Both the position numbers and the translations under genes were made by a program. Below, in pieces: positions 15,903-24,753 of a stretch of 40,986 nt of DNA. The notes beneath the pieces are model-generated. The model was not told the DNA's origin. It ran no database searches and saw nothing but the letters and a program-made list of their open reading frames with translations. The stretch is taken from positions 1 through 40,986 of the forward strand of contig CAMVDU010000023.1 in the NCBI GenBank assembly GCA_947166345.1. Direction: 5' to 3'. This DNA is from an uncultured Prevotellaceae bacterium. GTDB lineage: Bacteria; Bacteroidota; Bacteroidia; Bacteroidales; Bacteroidaceae. Every line of letters begins with the position of its first letter. Position 1 is the first letter of the stretch.

Positions 15903-16555
15903 ATTACAGAGACTTTCTACAAAAGGTAATCTACGTCATCATCAACCCGCTTATCAAGGGGATGATACGCATAGGCATCACCCCCAACATCGTCACCGCC
16001 GTGGGCTTTGTGGGCAACCTGGTGGCCACCTGGTTCTTCATCGAGGCTGCCCTGCAGATGGGCACACCGTCGGCCTATGCCCTCATCGGCTGGGGCGGTG
16101 CCATCATCCTCTTTGCAGGACTCTTCGACATGATGGATGGCCGTCTGGCACGCATGGGTAACATGTCTTCCACCTTCGGGGCCCTGTGGGACTCCACCCT
16201 CGACCGCTACAGCGAGCTGGTGTCGCTCTTTGGCATCTGTCTGGTGTTCCTGAAGGCCGGCAACGACTGGTTCTGGATGGGTGTGGTGACCTTTGCCGCC
16301 ATGGTGGGCTCGGTGATGGTCAGCTATGTGAGGGCCCGTGCCGAAGGTCTTGACATTGAGTGCAAGGTAGGACTGATGCAGCGTCCTGAGCGTGTGGTGG
16401 TAACGGCTGCCGTAGCCATCATCGCAGGTCTGACCAAGCAACTGTGGTGGCTGGCAAGCGGCATGATCCTGATTGCGGTACTGGCCAACATCACCGCCTT
16501 CTGGAGGATTGCCCATTGTTACAAGGTTCTCAGCAAACGTGATGGCAAGAATTAG
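15899..16555 (+). CDS. CDP-alcohol phosphatidyltransferase, probable phosphatidylinositol-phosphate synthase
   Basis: This 218-residue membrane enzyme joins CDP-diacylglycerol to an alcohol. The family motif is complete: Asp77, Asp80-Gly81, Ala84-Arg85, Gly94, Asp98 and Asp102 (DMMDGRLAR, then FGALWDSTLD). In the matching Bacteroides cluster, the homologue makes phosphatidylinositol phosphate from inositol phosphate, and PgpA then dephosphorylates it. The start overlaps the GtrA stop by four bases (ATGA), and the stop overlaps the PAP2 gene by 14 bases, so translation is coupled. Without its cluster it could only be called a generic CDP-alcohol transferase; substrate choice is inferred from context. 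Confidence 0.8.
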   Translation: MNYRDFLQKVIYVIINPLIKGMIRIGITPNIVTAVGFVGNLVATWFFIEAALQMGTPSAYALIGWGGAIILFAGLFDMMDGRLARMGNMSSTFGALWDSTLDRYSELVSLFGICLVFLKAGNDWFWMGVVTFAAMVGSVMVSYVRARAEGLDIECKVGLMQRPERVVVTAAVAIIAGLTKQLWWLASGMILIAVLANITAFWRIAHCYKVLSKRDGKN

Positions 16556-17492
16556 GCTATTTGACCTGAGCACCCTGTCGCGCCAAGAGATTGTTGCCGA
16601 CGTGGTGATAACCCTGCTGTTCCTGGTGTTCCAGATAACGGTGGTGGGGTTGTTGCCTGCGCATCTGGTCATGGTGGGGCTGTTCAACCTGCTCTTCTTC
16701 GCCCATCCCGTCACCCGTCAGCTGGCGGTGTTCATGATTCCGTTCATCCTCTTCGAGATCAGCTACGACTGGATGCGCCTCTATCCCAACTACAAGGTGA
16801 ACCCCATAGACATTGAGGGTATCTTCAACGCGGAGAAAGACCTCTTTGGCGTCACCATGAACGGACAGACCGTCATTCCTGGGGAGTACTTCATGCAGCA
16901 CAACAACGCCGTGGCCGACTTCCTGGCTGGCGTCTTCTATCTGTGTTGGGTGCCCATGCCCATCTTCATCGGCGTGTGGCTGTTCTTCAAGGGCGAGCGC
17001 CACTACTGCCTGCGCTTTGCCCTGGCCTTCCTGTTTGTCAACCTCATAGGCTTCGTGGGCTACTACGTGCACCCCGCTGCCCCACCCTGGTATGCGCTGG
17101 AACACGGTTTCACACCCGACTTCAACACACCAGGCGATGTGGCTGGCCTCATCCGCTTTGACGAGATGATTGGCATGCCCATCTTCCAAGGCATCTATGT
17201 GAACAACTCCAACATCTTCGCGGCAGTACCGTCGCTCCACTCAGCCTACATGCTGATAGCAACGGTCTATGCCGTGCTCTCCAAACGCTCGTGGCAACTT
17301 GTCACCCTGTGCACAGTGGTCACCGTAGGCATCTGGTGGACAGCCGTCTATTCCTGTCACCACTACATCATCGACGTGCTGCTGGGCATCCTGACAGCCT
17401 TCGTGGGCATTGCCATCTTCGAGAAACTGCTGATGCGCTGGAAGCCTTTCCTGCGTTTCTTCAACGCCTACTATCACTATATTTCGAAATAA
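16542..17492 (+). CDS. PAP2/AUR1-like inositol phosphosphingolipid synthase candidate
   Basis: This 316-residue protein has about six membrane segments and the PAP2 phosphatase/transferase motifs AAVPSLHSAYML and YSCHHYIIDVLLG, which hold the two active-site histidines and the Asp. Members of the AUR1 branch move a phosphoinositol head group from phosphatidylinositol to ceramide. In the Bacteroides inositol lipid cluster, a PAP2 protein occupies the same last position. Here it overlaps the transferase gene by 14 bases. The ATG at 16542 gives MARIRLFDLST; a longer frame exists upstream but lies wholly inside the previous gene. The sphingolipid assignment rests on context. Confidence 0.75.
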   Translation: MARIRLFDLSTLSRQEIVADVVITLLFLVFQITVVGLLPAHLVMVGLFNLLFFAHPVTRQLAVFMIPFILFEISYDWMRLYPNYKVNPIDIEGIFNAEKDLFGVTMNGQTVIPGEYFMQHNNAVADFLAGVFYLCWVPMPIFIGVWLFFKGERHYCLRFALAFLFVNLIGFVGYYVHPAAPPWYALEHGFTPDFNTPGDVAGLIRFDEMIGMPIFQGIYVNNSNIFAAVPSLHSAYMLIATVYAVLSKRSWQLVTLCTVVTVGIWWTAVYSCHHYIIDVLLGILTAFVGIAIFEKLLMRWKPFLRFFNAYYHYISK

Positions 17493-17510
17493 CAACAAAC
17501 TATCATATCA

Positions 17511-19061
17511 ATGAATCAAGAATTTGAAATCATCGTCAAGACGTTCATGGGTCTGGAACCCGTGCTGGCAAAGGAACTGACCGCCATAGGAGCCAACAAT
17601 GTGCAGATAGGCCGACGCATGGTGTCGTTTACTGGCAACAAAGAGATGCTCTATCGTGCTAACTTCCAGCTGCATACAGCCATCAAGGTGCTGAAGCCCA
17701 TTCATCGTTTCAAGGCCCAGTGTGCCGACGATGTCTATGAGGGCATCAAGGCCATTGACTGGACTGAGTATCTGGGCAACGACCGCACCTTCTCAGTCGA
17801 TTCTGTGGTGTTCTCAGAGGAGTTCCGCCATTCCAAGTTCGTGAGCTACAAGGTGAAAGACGCCATCGTGGACCAGTTCAAGGAGAAGACAGGCAACAGA
17901 CCCAACATCTCGGTGGCCAACCCCGACCTGCGTCTGCACATCCATATTGCCGACGTGGCACCAGGCAAAAGCGAGTGTACGCTGTGTCTGGATTCCAGCG
18001 GAGAGTCTCTGCACCGTCGCGGCTACCGTCAGGAGAGCGTAGAGGCCCCCTTGAACGAGGTGCTGGCAGCAGGCATGATTCTGATGACGGGCTGGCAAGG
18101 AGAGACCGACTTCATAGACCCTATGTGCGGTAGTGGTACGCTGCTGATAGAAGCTGCCCTCATTGCCCGCAACATGGCGCCTGGACTGTTCCGCAAGGAA
18201 TATGCCTTTGAGAAATGGCCCGACTTTGATGCCGAGCTCTTTGACCAGATCTACAACGATGACTCCAAGGAGCGCGAGTTCAACCACCATATCTATGGCT
18301 ATGACGTTGACATCAAGGCAGTTAACACCGCCCGCCTCAACGTGAAGGCAGCAGGACTGACCAACGACATCACCATAGCAGAGCAGGACTTCAAGGACTT
18401 CCAGCAGCCCAAGGAGAAGAGTATCATCGTGACCAACCCACCCTATGGTGAGCGCATCTCAACACCCGATCTGCTGGGCACCTATCGCATGATTGGTGAG
18501 CGTCTGAAGCATCAGTTCATTGGCGGCGACGCCTGGATTCTCTCCTATCGTGAGGAGTGCTTCGAGCAAATTGGTCTGAAGCCGAGCATCAAGATTCCTC
18601 TCTATAACGGTTCCCTGGAATGCGAGTTCCGCAAGTACCAGCTGTTTGACGGCAAGATGAAGGTGTTCCGTAGCGAGGGAGGCACCGTGAAGACTGAGGA
18701 AGAGAAGCGCCAGATGGCAGAGAAGCACCGTTTCAAGAAGAGTCGTGAGTTCAAGCAGCGTCTGGACGAGCAGGAAGAGAACGAAGAGGCCGACATCCGC
18801 TCGTTTACCTTCCACAAGCACGAGTTCAAGGAAGAGCCCAGGGAATACCGCAAGAAGCCCAGGGAGCCCCGCGAACCCAGAGAAAACGGATACTCCGGAA
18901 AATCCGGATATTCCGGAAAGTCCGGAAAGCCCGGCAAGTCTGGCAAACCCGGCTACTCCGACCGCTTTGACAAGCCTGTGAACCGTGGTGGACATGAGCG
19001 CTTTGATCGCAGCGGCAAAGATCGTAAACCAGGAAAAAGATTCAACCGCCATGAAGATTAA
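17511..19061 (+). CDS. rlmL: RlmL-type 23S rRNA guanine-N2 methyltransferase
   Basis: This 516-residue protein starts with a ferredoxin-like/THUMP RNA-binding part (residues ~1-165) and continues with a SAM methyltransferase: motif I FIDPMCGSGTLLIEA at about residue 203 and motif IV VTNPPYGERI near 306. The NPPY motif fits N2-guanine methylation of 23S rRNA (position 2445 in E. coli). From about residue 390 to the end the protein is disordered and very basic, with RKKPREPREPRE and repeats of SGKSGYSGKSGKPGKSG, encoded by TCCGGA-type DNA repeats also found in the gyrA 3' end. The tail overlaps the next start by 11 bases. The tail may help RNA binding. Confidence 0.85.
   Translation: MNQEFEIIVKTFMGLEPVLAKELTAIGANNVQIGRRMVSFTGNKEMLYRANFQLHTAIKVLKPIHRFKAQCADDVYEGIKAIDWTEYLGNDRTFSVDSVVFSEEFRHSKFVSYKVKDAIVDQFKEKTGNRPNISVANPDLRLHIHIADVAPGKSECTLCLDSSGESLHRRGYRQESVEAPLNEVLAAGMILMTGWQGETDFIDPMCGSGTLLIEAALIARNMAPGLFRKEYAFEKWPDFDAELFDQIYNDDSKEREFNHHIYGYDVDIKAVNTARLNVKAAGLTNDITIAEQDFKDFQQPKEKSIIVTNPPYGERISTPDLLGTYRMIGERLKHQFIGGDAWILSYREECFEQIGLKPSIKIPLYNGSLECEFRKYQLFDGKMKVFRSEGGTVKTEEEKRQMAEKHRFKKSREFKQRLDEQEENEEADIRSFTFHKHEFKEEPREYRKKPREPREPRENGYSGKSGYSGKSGKPGKSGKPGYSDRFDKPVNRGGHERFDRSGKDRKPGKRFNRHED
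18888..18961 (+). repeat. TCCGGA-type repeat in the rlmL 3' end
   Basis: Period-9 repeat built on TCCGGAAAA/TCCGGATAT/TCCGGAAAG, decaying to CCCGGC and TCTGGC. Shares the 14-mer CCGGAAAATCCGGA with the gyrA tail at 36191-36274 but is read in another frame. Confidence 0.75.
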
Positions 19062-21276
19062 AGTCCTTGCGTTATCACTCTTTTGTCTTGTCGTCAGCCC
19101 TATGAGCGCACAACAGAAACAATTCACCCTCGAAGATCTCAACTTCGGAGGCGTCAACTTTAATCAGCTGAGACCCAAGAACACGTGGCTGACGTGGTGG
19201 GGCGACCAGTTGGTGGAGACGGATATAGAGGAGTGTCGTCTGATAGACCCAAAGACGGGCAAGAAGACCACGCTCTTCACACTTGACGACATCAACAAAT
19301 GGATTGACAGCGACGAGCATCACTACGTGAGACACCTGGCTGCTGCCACCTTCCCCTACCCTGACAAAACAATCGTGGCCGTTGGCACCAAGCAGGCTTT
19401 TGCGCTGGTTGACTTCAAGGCCAAGCAGATAGTGTGGCAGGACAGTCTCTCAGGACAGCAAGCCAACAGCTGGAACCCCGTCAGCAAGGCTACGGCCTAT
19501 GTGGAAGACCACCAGCTATACGTGCTGGATGCTGAGGGCAACAAAGAGCAGCTGACCGCCGACGGCTCACGCGAGATTGTCTATGGCGAGAGTGTCCACC
19601 GTAATGAGTGGGGCATCGATGGAGGGCTCTTCTGGAGTCCTGACGGTCAGCGCCTGGCATTCTACCGCATGGACCAAAGCATGGTGACGGACTATCCCCA
19701 GGTAGATATTGCCCCCCGTATTGCCGAGGTACAGCCCGACAAGTATCCTATGGCGGGAATGACCTCACATACTGTTACCATCGGTGTCTATGATATAAAC
19801 ACCAAAGAATTAACTTATCTCATGACACCCAATATCATCAAGGGAGGAAATTCCCTTGCTCCAGTATATTTCCCCCTGAAATCCGATTCCCCCACCGATT
19901 CTGTATGCTTTTTCACCAACATTGCATGGAGCCCGGACTCAAAGACAATTTATTTGTTTGAACTCAACCGCGACCAGAACGACTGCCGACTGGTAAGCTT
20001 CAATGCTGAAACAGGCTTACCGTCAGACGAGTTATACCGTGAGACCAGCCCGAAATATGTGGAGCCGATGCATCCCATCCAGTTCCTGCCGTGGGACAAG
20101 AGCAAGTTCATCATGCAGAGTCAGAAGGACGGCTACAACCACCTCTACCTTTTCAACGAGAAAGGTGAATGTATCAAACAGTTGACATCAGGGGAATGGG
20201 TAGTGATGGAGGTACTGGGCTTCAACGAGAAGGACAAGTCGGTCATCATCGCCTCTAACGAGTTGAAGCCCTTGCAGCGTAACCTCTTTGCCGTTGATAT
20301 CAAGACGGGCAAGCGCACCCTATTGGACAATGGTGAGGGCGTGCATAGGGGTAAGCTCTCCAAGAGCGGACTGTATCTGTACGACCGGTTCAGCACACCA
20401 ACGATCCCCAACGCGATTAACGTCACAAAAATCTCAAACCTCAAACCTCAAACCTTCAACCTACTCACAGCCGAAGACCCGTGGAAAGACTATGAGCAGC
20501 CCGAATTCATGAGCGGTACCATCAAGGCTGCTGACGGGGTGACCGACCTCTACTACCGCATGGTGAAGCCTCATGACTTTGACCCCAACAAGAAATATCC
20601 TACGGTGGTCTATGTCTATGGCGGTCCCCATGCCCACAACGTGGATGCTTCATGGCATTGGAGCAGCCGTTCGTGGGAGACGTATATGGCGCAGAAGGGT
20701 TACATTGTCTTCATCCTTGACAACCGAGGCAGTGAGAACCGCGGACGTGACTTCGAGCAGGCCACCTTCCGTCAGTTGGGACAGATAGAGATGCAAGACC
20801 AGATGAAGGGCGTGGAGTTCCTGAAGAGTCTGCCCTATGTTGATGCCAACCGTCTGGGTGTCCACGGATGGTCTTTCGGTGGTTTCATGACCATCTCGCT
20901 CATGACCAACTATCCTGATGTGTTCAAGGTGGGTGTGGCCGGTGGTCCTGTCATCGACTGGAAATGGTACGAGGTGATGTATGGCGAACGCTATATGGAC
21001 ACACCCGAGCAGAACCCCGAGGGCTATGCCAAGACCAGTCTGCTCAACCAGGCTAAGAACCTCAAGGGCAAGCTGCAGATCATCATTGGCAACAACGACC
21101 CCACGGTGGTGCCCCAGCATGCGCTGTCGTTTATCAAAGCCTGCATCGAGGCTGGCACCCAACCCGACTTCTTCGTCTATCCTGGAGAGGAGCACAACAT
21201 GAGAGGACATGCCAGCGTTCATCTGCATGAGCGCATCACGCAGTACTTTGAGGACTATCTGAAACCCATCAAATAG
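19051..21276 (+). CDS. Dipeptidyl peptidase IV, S9 family
   Basis: This 741-residue exported serine peptidase removes X-Pro/X-Ala dipeptides from peptide ends. It has a signal peptide (MKIKVLALSLFCLVVSPMSA), an N-terminal beta-propeller (DPPIV_N, to about residue 480) and an alpha/beta hydrolase domain with Ser608 in GWSFGG, Asp683 in NNDPTV and His715 in GEEHNM. The ATG at 19051 overlaps the rlmL stop by 11 bases. In the hinge between propeller and hydrolase lies a 7-base tandem DNA repeat (20433-20460) encoding NLKPQTFNLL. It likely supports amino-acid feeding in the periplasm. Confidence 0.87.
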   Translation: MKIKVLALSLFCLVVSPMSAQQKQFTLEDLNFGGVNFNQLRPKNTWLTWWGDQLVETDIEECRLIDPKTGKKTTLFTLDDINKWIDSDEHHYVRHLAAATFPYPDKTIVAVGTKQAFALVDFKAKQIVWQDSLSGQQANSWNPVSKATAYVEDHQLYVLDAEGNKEQLTADGSREIVYGESVHRNEWGIDGGLFWSPDGQRLAFYRMDQSMVTDYPQVDIAPRIAEVQPDKYPMAGMTSHTVTIGVYDINTKELTYLMTPNIIKGGNSLAPVYFPLKSDSPTDSVCFFTNIAWSPDSKTIYLFELNRDQNDCRLVSFNAETGLPSDELYRETSPKYVEPMHPIQFLPWDKSKFIMQSQKDGYNHLYLFNEKGECIKQLTSGEWVVMEVLGFNEKDKSVIIASNELKPLQRNLFAVDIKTGKRTLLDNGEGVHRGKLSKSGLYLYDRFSTPTIPNAINVTKISNLKPQTFNLLTAEDPWKDYEQPEFMSGTIKAADGVTDLYYRMVKPHDFDPNKKYPTVVYVYGGPHAHNVDASWHWSSRSWETYMAQKGYIVFILDNRGSENRGRDFEQATFRQLGQIEMQDQMKGVEFLKSLPYVDANRLGVHGWSFGGFMTISLMTNYPDVFKVGVAGGPVIDWKWYEVMYGERYMDTPEQNPEGYAKTSLLNQAKNLKGKLQIIIGNNDPTVVPQHALSFIKACIEAGTQPDFFVYPGEEHNMRGHASVHLHERITQYFEDYLKPIK
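20433..20460 (+). repeat. 7-base tandem repeat (CTCAAAC) inside the DPP IV gene
   Basis: Three exact copies of CTCAAAC and a fourth, CTTCAAC. Seven is not a multiple of three, so gain or loss of one copy would shift the frame before the catalytic domain. Confidence 0.8.
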
Positions 21277-21319
21277 ATAGAAAAGTCCCTTATAGATAGA
21301 TCAACCCCCCTATAGAGAT

Positions 21320-21919
21320 ATGATGCCAAACCTTGAATTAGCAGTCATCGACAACAACATTCTGGCAGCGCTGGGTATGCAGCAGTTGCTGAATGATCTC
21401 ATTCCAACCGTTGAGGTAAGCATCTTCAATGGATTTGCTGAGCTGGAGGCTGCCGACGAGGGACAGTATGCACACTATTTCGTGTCATCGCGCATCTATT
21501 TCGAGCATGTAGCCTATTTCCGCAAACTGGGCAGACGGGCCATCGTCCTGGTCAATGGCGACATGCAGATAGCAGGAATGCCTACATTCAACGTCTGCCA
21601 GAGTGAGACTGCACTGGTGAAAGCCATCATGGGTCTGTACCACAGGGGACATCCGCAGGGGCATCCGCAAACCCATCCACAGGGGCATCCGCAGGGTGAT
21701 GCCGACAACAAAGCGACCCTGTCACCTCGTGAGACAGAGGTAGCCATACTGTTGGCCAAGGGACTGATCAACAAGGAGATAGCCGATAGACTGAACATCA
21801 GTCTTGCTACCGCTATTACCCACCGTAAGAACATCATGGAGAAGCTCCATGCACGCTCTCTGGCCGACATCATCGTCTATGTCATCATGAACGGTCTGGC
21901 TGACGTGGGAGAACTATAG
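21320..21919 (+). CDS. LuxR-type regulator with degenerate receiver domain
   Basis: This 199-residue protein has a receiver-like N-terminus (residues 1-108, [20 protein letters not shown]) and a LuxR/GerE helix-turn-helix at the C-terminus ([40 protein letters not shown]). The usual phospho-acceptor Asp is not seen: the expected strand reads [10 protein letters not shown]. It may thus work without phosphorylation. Between the domains lies a linker of repeated H-P-Q-G units (about residues 108-126), which could bind a metal. It lies 43 bases after the DPP IV gene and 44 before purD on the same strand; no target is evident. Confidence 0.75.
   Translation: MMPNLELAVIDNNILAALGMQQLLNDLIPTVEVSIFNGFAELEAADEGQYAHYFVSSRIYFEHVAYFRKLGRRAIVLVNGDMQIAGMPTFNVCQSETALVKAIMGLYHRGHPQGHPQTHPQGHPQGDADNKATLSPRETEVAILLAKGLINKEIADRLNISLATAITHRKNIMEKLHARSLADIIVYVIMNGLADVGEL
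21641..21696 (+). repeat. 12-base in-frame repeat in the LuxR-type gene linker
   Basis: Four to five copies of a GGGCATCCGCAG-like unit encode the H-P-Q-G linker. A 12-base period keeps the frame when copy number changes. Confidence 0.7.
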
Positions 21920-21963
21920 AACACCATACAAGAACGATTAAACAAAGAAAAGGACATATAATC

Positions 21964-23232
21964 ATGAAAATTCTGTTATTAGGCAGCGGTGGTCGCGAAC
22001 ACGCCCTCGCATGGAAGATTGCTCAGAGCGAGCGAGTAGAAGAACTGTTTATTGCTCCTGGCAACGCAGGAACATGCCATGTTGGAACAAACGTCAACAT
22101 GAAGGCCGACGACTTTGAGGCTATCAAGCAGTTTGTGGTAGAGAAAGGTATCGACATGGTGGTGGTAGGTCCCGAGGACCCGCTGGTGAAAGGTATCTAC
22201 GACGACCTGAAGGCCGACAGCCGCACCAAGAACATCCCTGTGATTGGTCCCTCAAAGGCTGGCGCCGTGCTGGAAGGCTCCAAGGACTTTGCCAAAGGCT
22301 TCATGCAGCGTCACAACATCCCTACTGCACGCTACGAGACCTTTGACGGCACCAGAGTGCAAGAAGGTTTGGCCTTCTTGGAGACATTAGAGGCTCCCTA
22401 TGTCCTGAAGGCCGACGGTCTGTGCGCAGGAAAGGGTGTGCTGATACTCCCCACCCTTGAGGAAGCCAAGAAGGAGCTGAAGGAGATGCTGGGCGGTATG
22501 TTTGGTAATGCCTCCAGTCGCGTGGTCATCGAGGAGTTCCTGAGTGGTATAGAGTGCTCTGTGTTCGTGCTGACCGATGGTGAGCATTATAAGATCCTGC
22601 CCGAGGCCAAGGACTACAAACGCATTGGTGAGGGTGACAAAGGACTGAACACGGGTGGTATGGGCAGCGTCTCGCCAGTACCCTTTGCCACCAAGGAATG
22701 GATGCAGAAAGTGGAAGACCGCATCATCAAGCCTACAATAGAAGGACTGAAGGCAGAAAACATTGATTATAAAGGTTTTATCTTCTTCGGCCTCATCAAC
22801 GTGAAAGGCGAGCCGATGGTCATTGAATACAACTGTCGCATGGGTGACCCAGAGACAGAGAGCGTGATGCTGCGTCTGAAGAGTGACATCGTCGATCTGT
22901 TTGAGGGTGTTGCCAAGGGCGACCTTGACCAGCGTCAGATAGCATTTGACGAGCGTGCTGCTGTCTGCGTCATGTTGGTCAGCGGCGGTTATCCTGAAGC
23001 CTACAAGAAAGGCTACCCCATCACAGGTATCGACCAGGTGGAGGGTTCTGTAGTCTTTCATGCCGGCACAACTACGAAGGATGGTCAGGTTGTGACCAAC
23101 GGTGGTCGCGTGATTGCTGTCTCCTCTTACGGCAAGGACAAGGAAGAGGCCCTGAAGAAATCGTTCACAGAAGCCCAGAAGATTGAGTTTACTGACAAGT
23201 ATTTCCGTCGCGATATAGGTAAAGACCTGTAA
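21964..23232 (+). CDS. purD: Phosphoribosylamine-glycine ligase
   Basis: This 422-residue cytosolic ATP-grasp enzyme couples phosphoribosylamine with glycine using ATP, the second step of purine synthesis. It starts [19 protein letters not shown], the GARS_N signature, and has the ATP-grasp region ([32 protein letters not shown]) and the metal-binding stretch near [13 protein letters not shown]. Length is normal for the family. The final GKDL codons and stop are part of a 34-base tandem duplication that continues into the start of the next gene. No purine-responsive element was identified upstream. Confidence 0.95.
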   Translation: MKILLLGSGGREHALAWKIAQSERVEELFIAPGNAGTCHVGTNVNMKADDFEAIKQFVVEKGIDMVVVGPEDPLVKGIYDDLKADSRTKNIPVIGPSKAGAVLEGSKDFAKGFMQRHNIPTARYETFDGTRVQEGLAFLETLEAPYVLKADGLCAGKGVLILPTLEEAKKELKEMLGGMFGNASSRVVIEEFLSGIECSVFVLTDGEHYKILPEAKDYKRIGEGDKGLNTGGMGSVSPVPFATKEWMQKVEDRIIKPTIEGLKAENIDYKGFIFFGLINVKGEPMVIEYNCRMGDPETESVMLRLKSDIVDLFEGVAKGDLDQRQIAFDERAAVCVMLVSGGYPEAYKKGYPITGIDQVEGSVVFHAGTTTKDGQVVTNGGRVIAVSSYGKDKEEALKKSFTEAQKIEFTDKYFRRDIGKDL

Positions 23233-23284
23233 TACGCCTAAAAACAGTAGAGGTAAAGACCTGTGAAACGTCTACAAAACAGAA
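23217..23284 (+). repeat. 34-base tandem duplication at the purD stop
   Basis: 23217-23250 and 23251-23284 match at 28 of 34 bases, starting AGGTAAAGACCTGT. The first copy supplies the purD stop (TAA), the second the GTG start of the next gene. Confidence 0.8.
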
Positions 23285-24198
23285 TAGCAGAGAGCAAGAG
23301 CACCCTGACCGTAAGCTTTGCCTACGGACTGGGTGTATGGCTGTTGGGTGGCTTGGTGACCCAGAACCTGTGGTTACATTTTGGGGCATTCATCATCACA
23401 GCCTTCCTGATGTTTTACCTGAACAACAGCCTGGCCCTGTTGCGTGTACGCAGCCGCATGGTGTCGTGTGCCTATATCGTACTGACATGTTGCGCCAGCC
23501 AGCTGTTTTCCTCACAGGAAAGTGCCATAGCCTCGATGTGTCTTGCCATTGCGCTCATCTTCCTGTTCCATACCTATCAGGACCACCAGGCTGTAGGGAA
23601 GATCTATTATGCCTTCCTCTTCATCGGACTGGCTTCTGTATTCTTTGCCAAGATACTATGGCTTGTGCCCCTGATATGGATGCTGACAGCCACCAATATG
23701 CAGTCGCTCAACTTCCGCACTTTAGCCTGTTCACTGTTGGGACTTCTCACTCCCTACTGGTTCATCATGCCTTGGTTAGTGATGCAAGACAACTACTCTT
23801 GGCTGCTGTCCCATCTATCCCAACTCGTCACCTTTGCCCCTGCCTTCGACTATTCCGGAACGGCCATTGGACTCGTTGTAGTGTTACTTTTTATTACTAT
23901 AGTTAACACATTAGGTATCATACACATACTAAGAGTTGGATATGAGGACAAAACGCGCATCAGACTGACCTTTGGCTTCCTCTCTATCCTATCTGTTGCA
24001 GGTATTCTGTTCCTGATTGTCCAACCCCAGTACTATGACCCCATGATGCGTCTCATCATCGTGCTGAGTAGTCCCGTTATCGCCCATTACATGACACTCA
24101 CATCCAGCCGCATCACCAACATCCTGTTCTTCGTCATCACAGTGCTGGCTGTTGTCATCGCCATCTTCAACCTATGGATGCCTTCATTCAACTTCTGA
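23263..24198 (+). CDS. Polytopic membrane protein, DUF6427-like
   Basis: This 311-residue protein has about nine hydrophobic segments, for example WLHFGAFIITAFLMFYL, IALIFLFHTY and VVVLLFITIVNTLGI, and little else. It resembles membrane proteins annotated as DUF6427 in Bacteroidota, with no known role. The start is a GTG inside the second copy of the 34-base duplication, with AGGTAAAG a few bases before it. It overlaps the DedA-like gene by 25 bases, so the two probably work together. A few charged loops are present, but no catalytic motif. Confidence 0.6.
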   Translation: MKRLQNRIAESKSTLTVSFAYGLGVWLLGGLVTQNLWLHFGAFIITAFLMFYLNNSLALLRVRSRMVSCAYIVLTCCASQLFSSQESAIASMCLAIALIFLFHTYQDHQAVGKIYYAFLFIGLASVFFAKILWLVPLIWMLTATNMQSLNFRTLACSLLGLLTPYWFIMPWLVMQDNYSWLLSHLSQLVTFAPAFDYSGTAIGLVVVLLFITIVNTLGIIHILRVGYEDKTRIRLTFGFLSILSVAGILFLIVQPQYYDPMMRLIIVLSSPVIAHYMTLTSSRITNILFFVITVLAVVIAIFNLWMPSFNF

Positions 24199-24626
24199 CA
24201 GAAAACGGCTATTGGGGCATGATGCTCGCCGCCTTCCTTGCCGGTAGCTTTATTCCCTTTTCCAGCGAGGCTGTGATGCTGGGGCTGTTGGCAGCAGGTC
24301 TCGACCCCTGGCTGCTGATGGTCTATGGCACCATAGGCAATGTGGCTGGCGGATTCGTGAACTACGGCATCGGCAGGATGGGAAAGACCGAATGGATTGA
24401 GAAATACCTGCACGTCAGTCAGGAGAACATGGCTAAGGCCGAACGGTTTATGGCTGGACGAGGAGCCATGATGGGCTTCTTTGCCTTCGTTCCCATCCTG
24501 GGCAGCGCCATCACCATCCTATTAGGACTGATGCGTGCCAACATCGTCATCTCGCTGGCCAGCATCACCCTGGGCAAGTTCCTCCGTTATTGGGTTCTTG
24601 TCTATGGTGTCAGCATGCTGATTTAG
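24174..24626 (+). CDS. YqaA/DedA-family membrane protein
   Basis: This 150-residue protein has four or five membrane segments and the DedA/SNARE-associated pattern: GSFIPFSSEAVMLGLLA, GNVAGGFVNYGIGRMG and FFAFVPILGSAITILLG. DedA proteins move phospholipids or isoprenoid carriers across the inner membrane; the YqaA branch is the short form. The ATG at 24174 lies inside the end of the preceding membrane protein gene. No terminator follows; a dispersed TTCACT-type repeat begins 26 bases downstream. Confidence 0.8.
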   Translation: MDAFIQLLTENGYWGMMLAAFLAGSFIPFSSEAVMLGLLAAGLDPWLLMVYGTIGNVAGGFVNYGIGRMGKTEWIEKYLHVSQENMAKAERFMAGRGAMMGFFAFVPILGSAITILLGLMRANIVISLASITLGKFLRYWVLVYGVSMLI

Positions 24627-24651
24627 GGCGCATAATCGTTAATTATTGTAG

Positions 24652-24690
24652 AGCGGTAGCAAATTATTCACTATTCACTATTCACTTTTC
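24652..24690 (+). repeat. Dispersed 39-base repeat, copy 1
   Basis: AGCGGTAGCAAATTATTCACT followed by ATTCACT units. Nearly the same sequence occurs at 33645-33685. Both lie at gene ends. Confidence 0.7.
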
Positions 24691-24702
24691 ACTTAAAATT
24701 AC

Positions 24703-24710
24703 TACCTTTG
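24703..24710 (+). promoter_or_regulatory. -7 box of the GT117 gene
   Basis: TACCTTTG followed by C, 43 bases before the ATG at 24754. The -33 region falls inside the TTCACT repeat and has no clear TTTG. Confidence 0.5.
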
Positions 24711-24753
24711 CAAGCTGAAAAGTGATTTTTAACGTTAAAAGTACACATAAACA

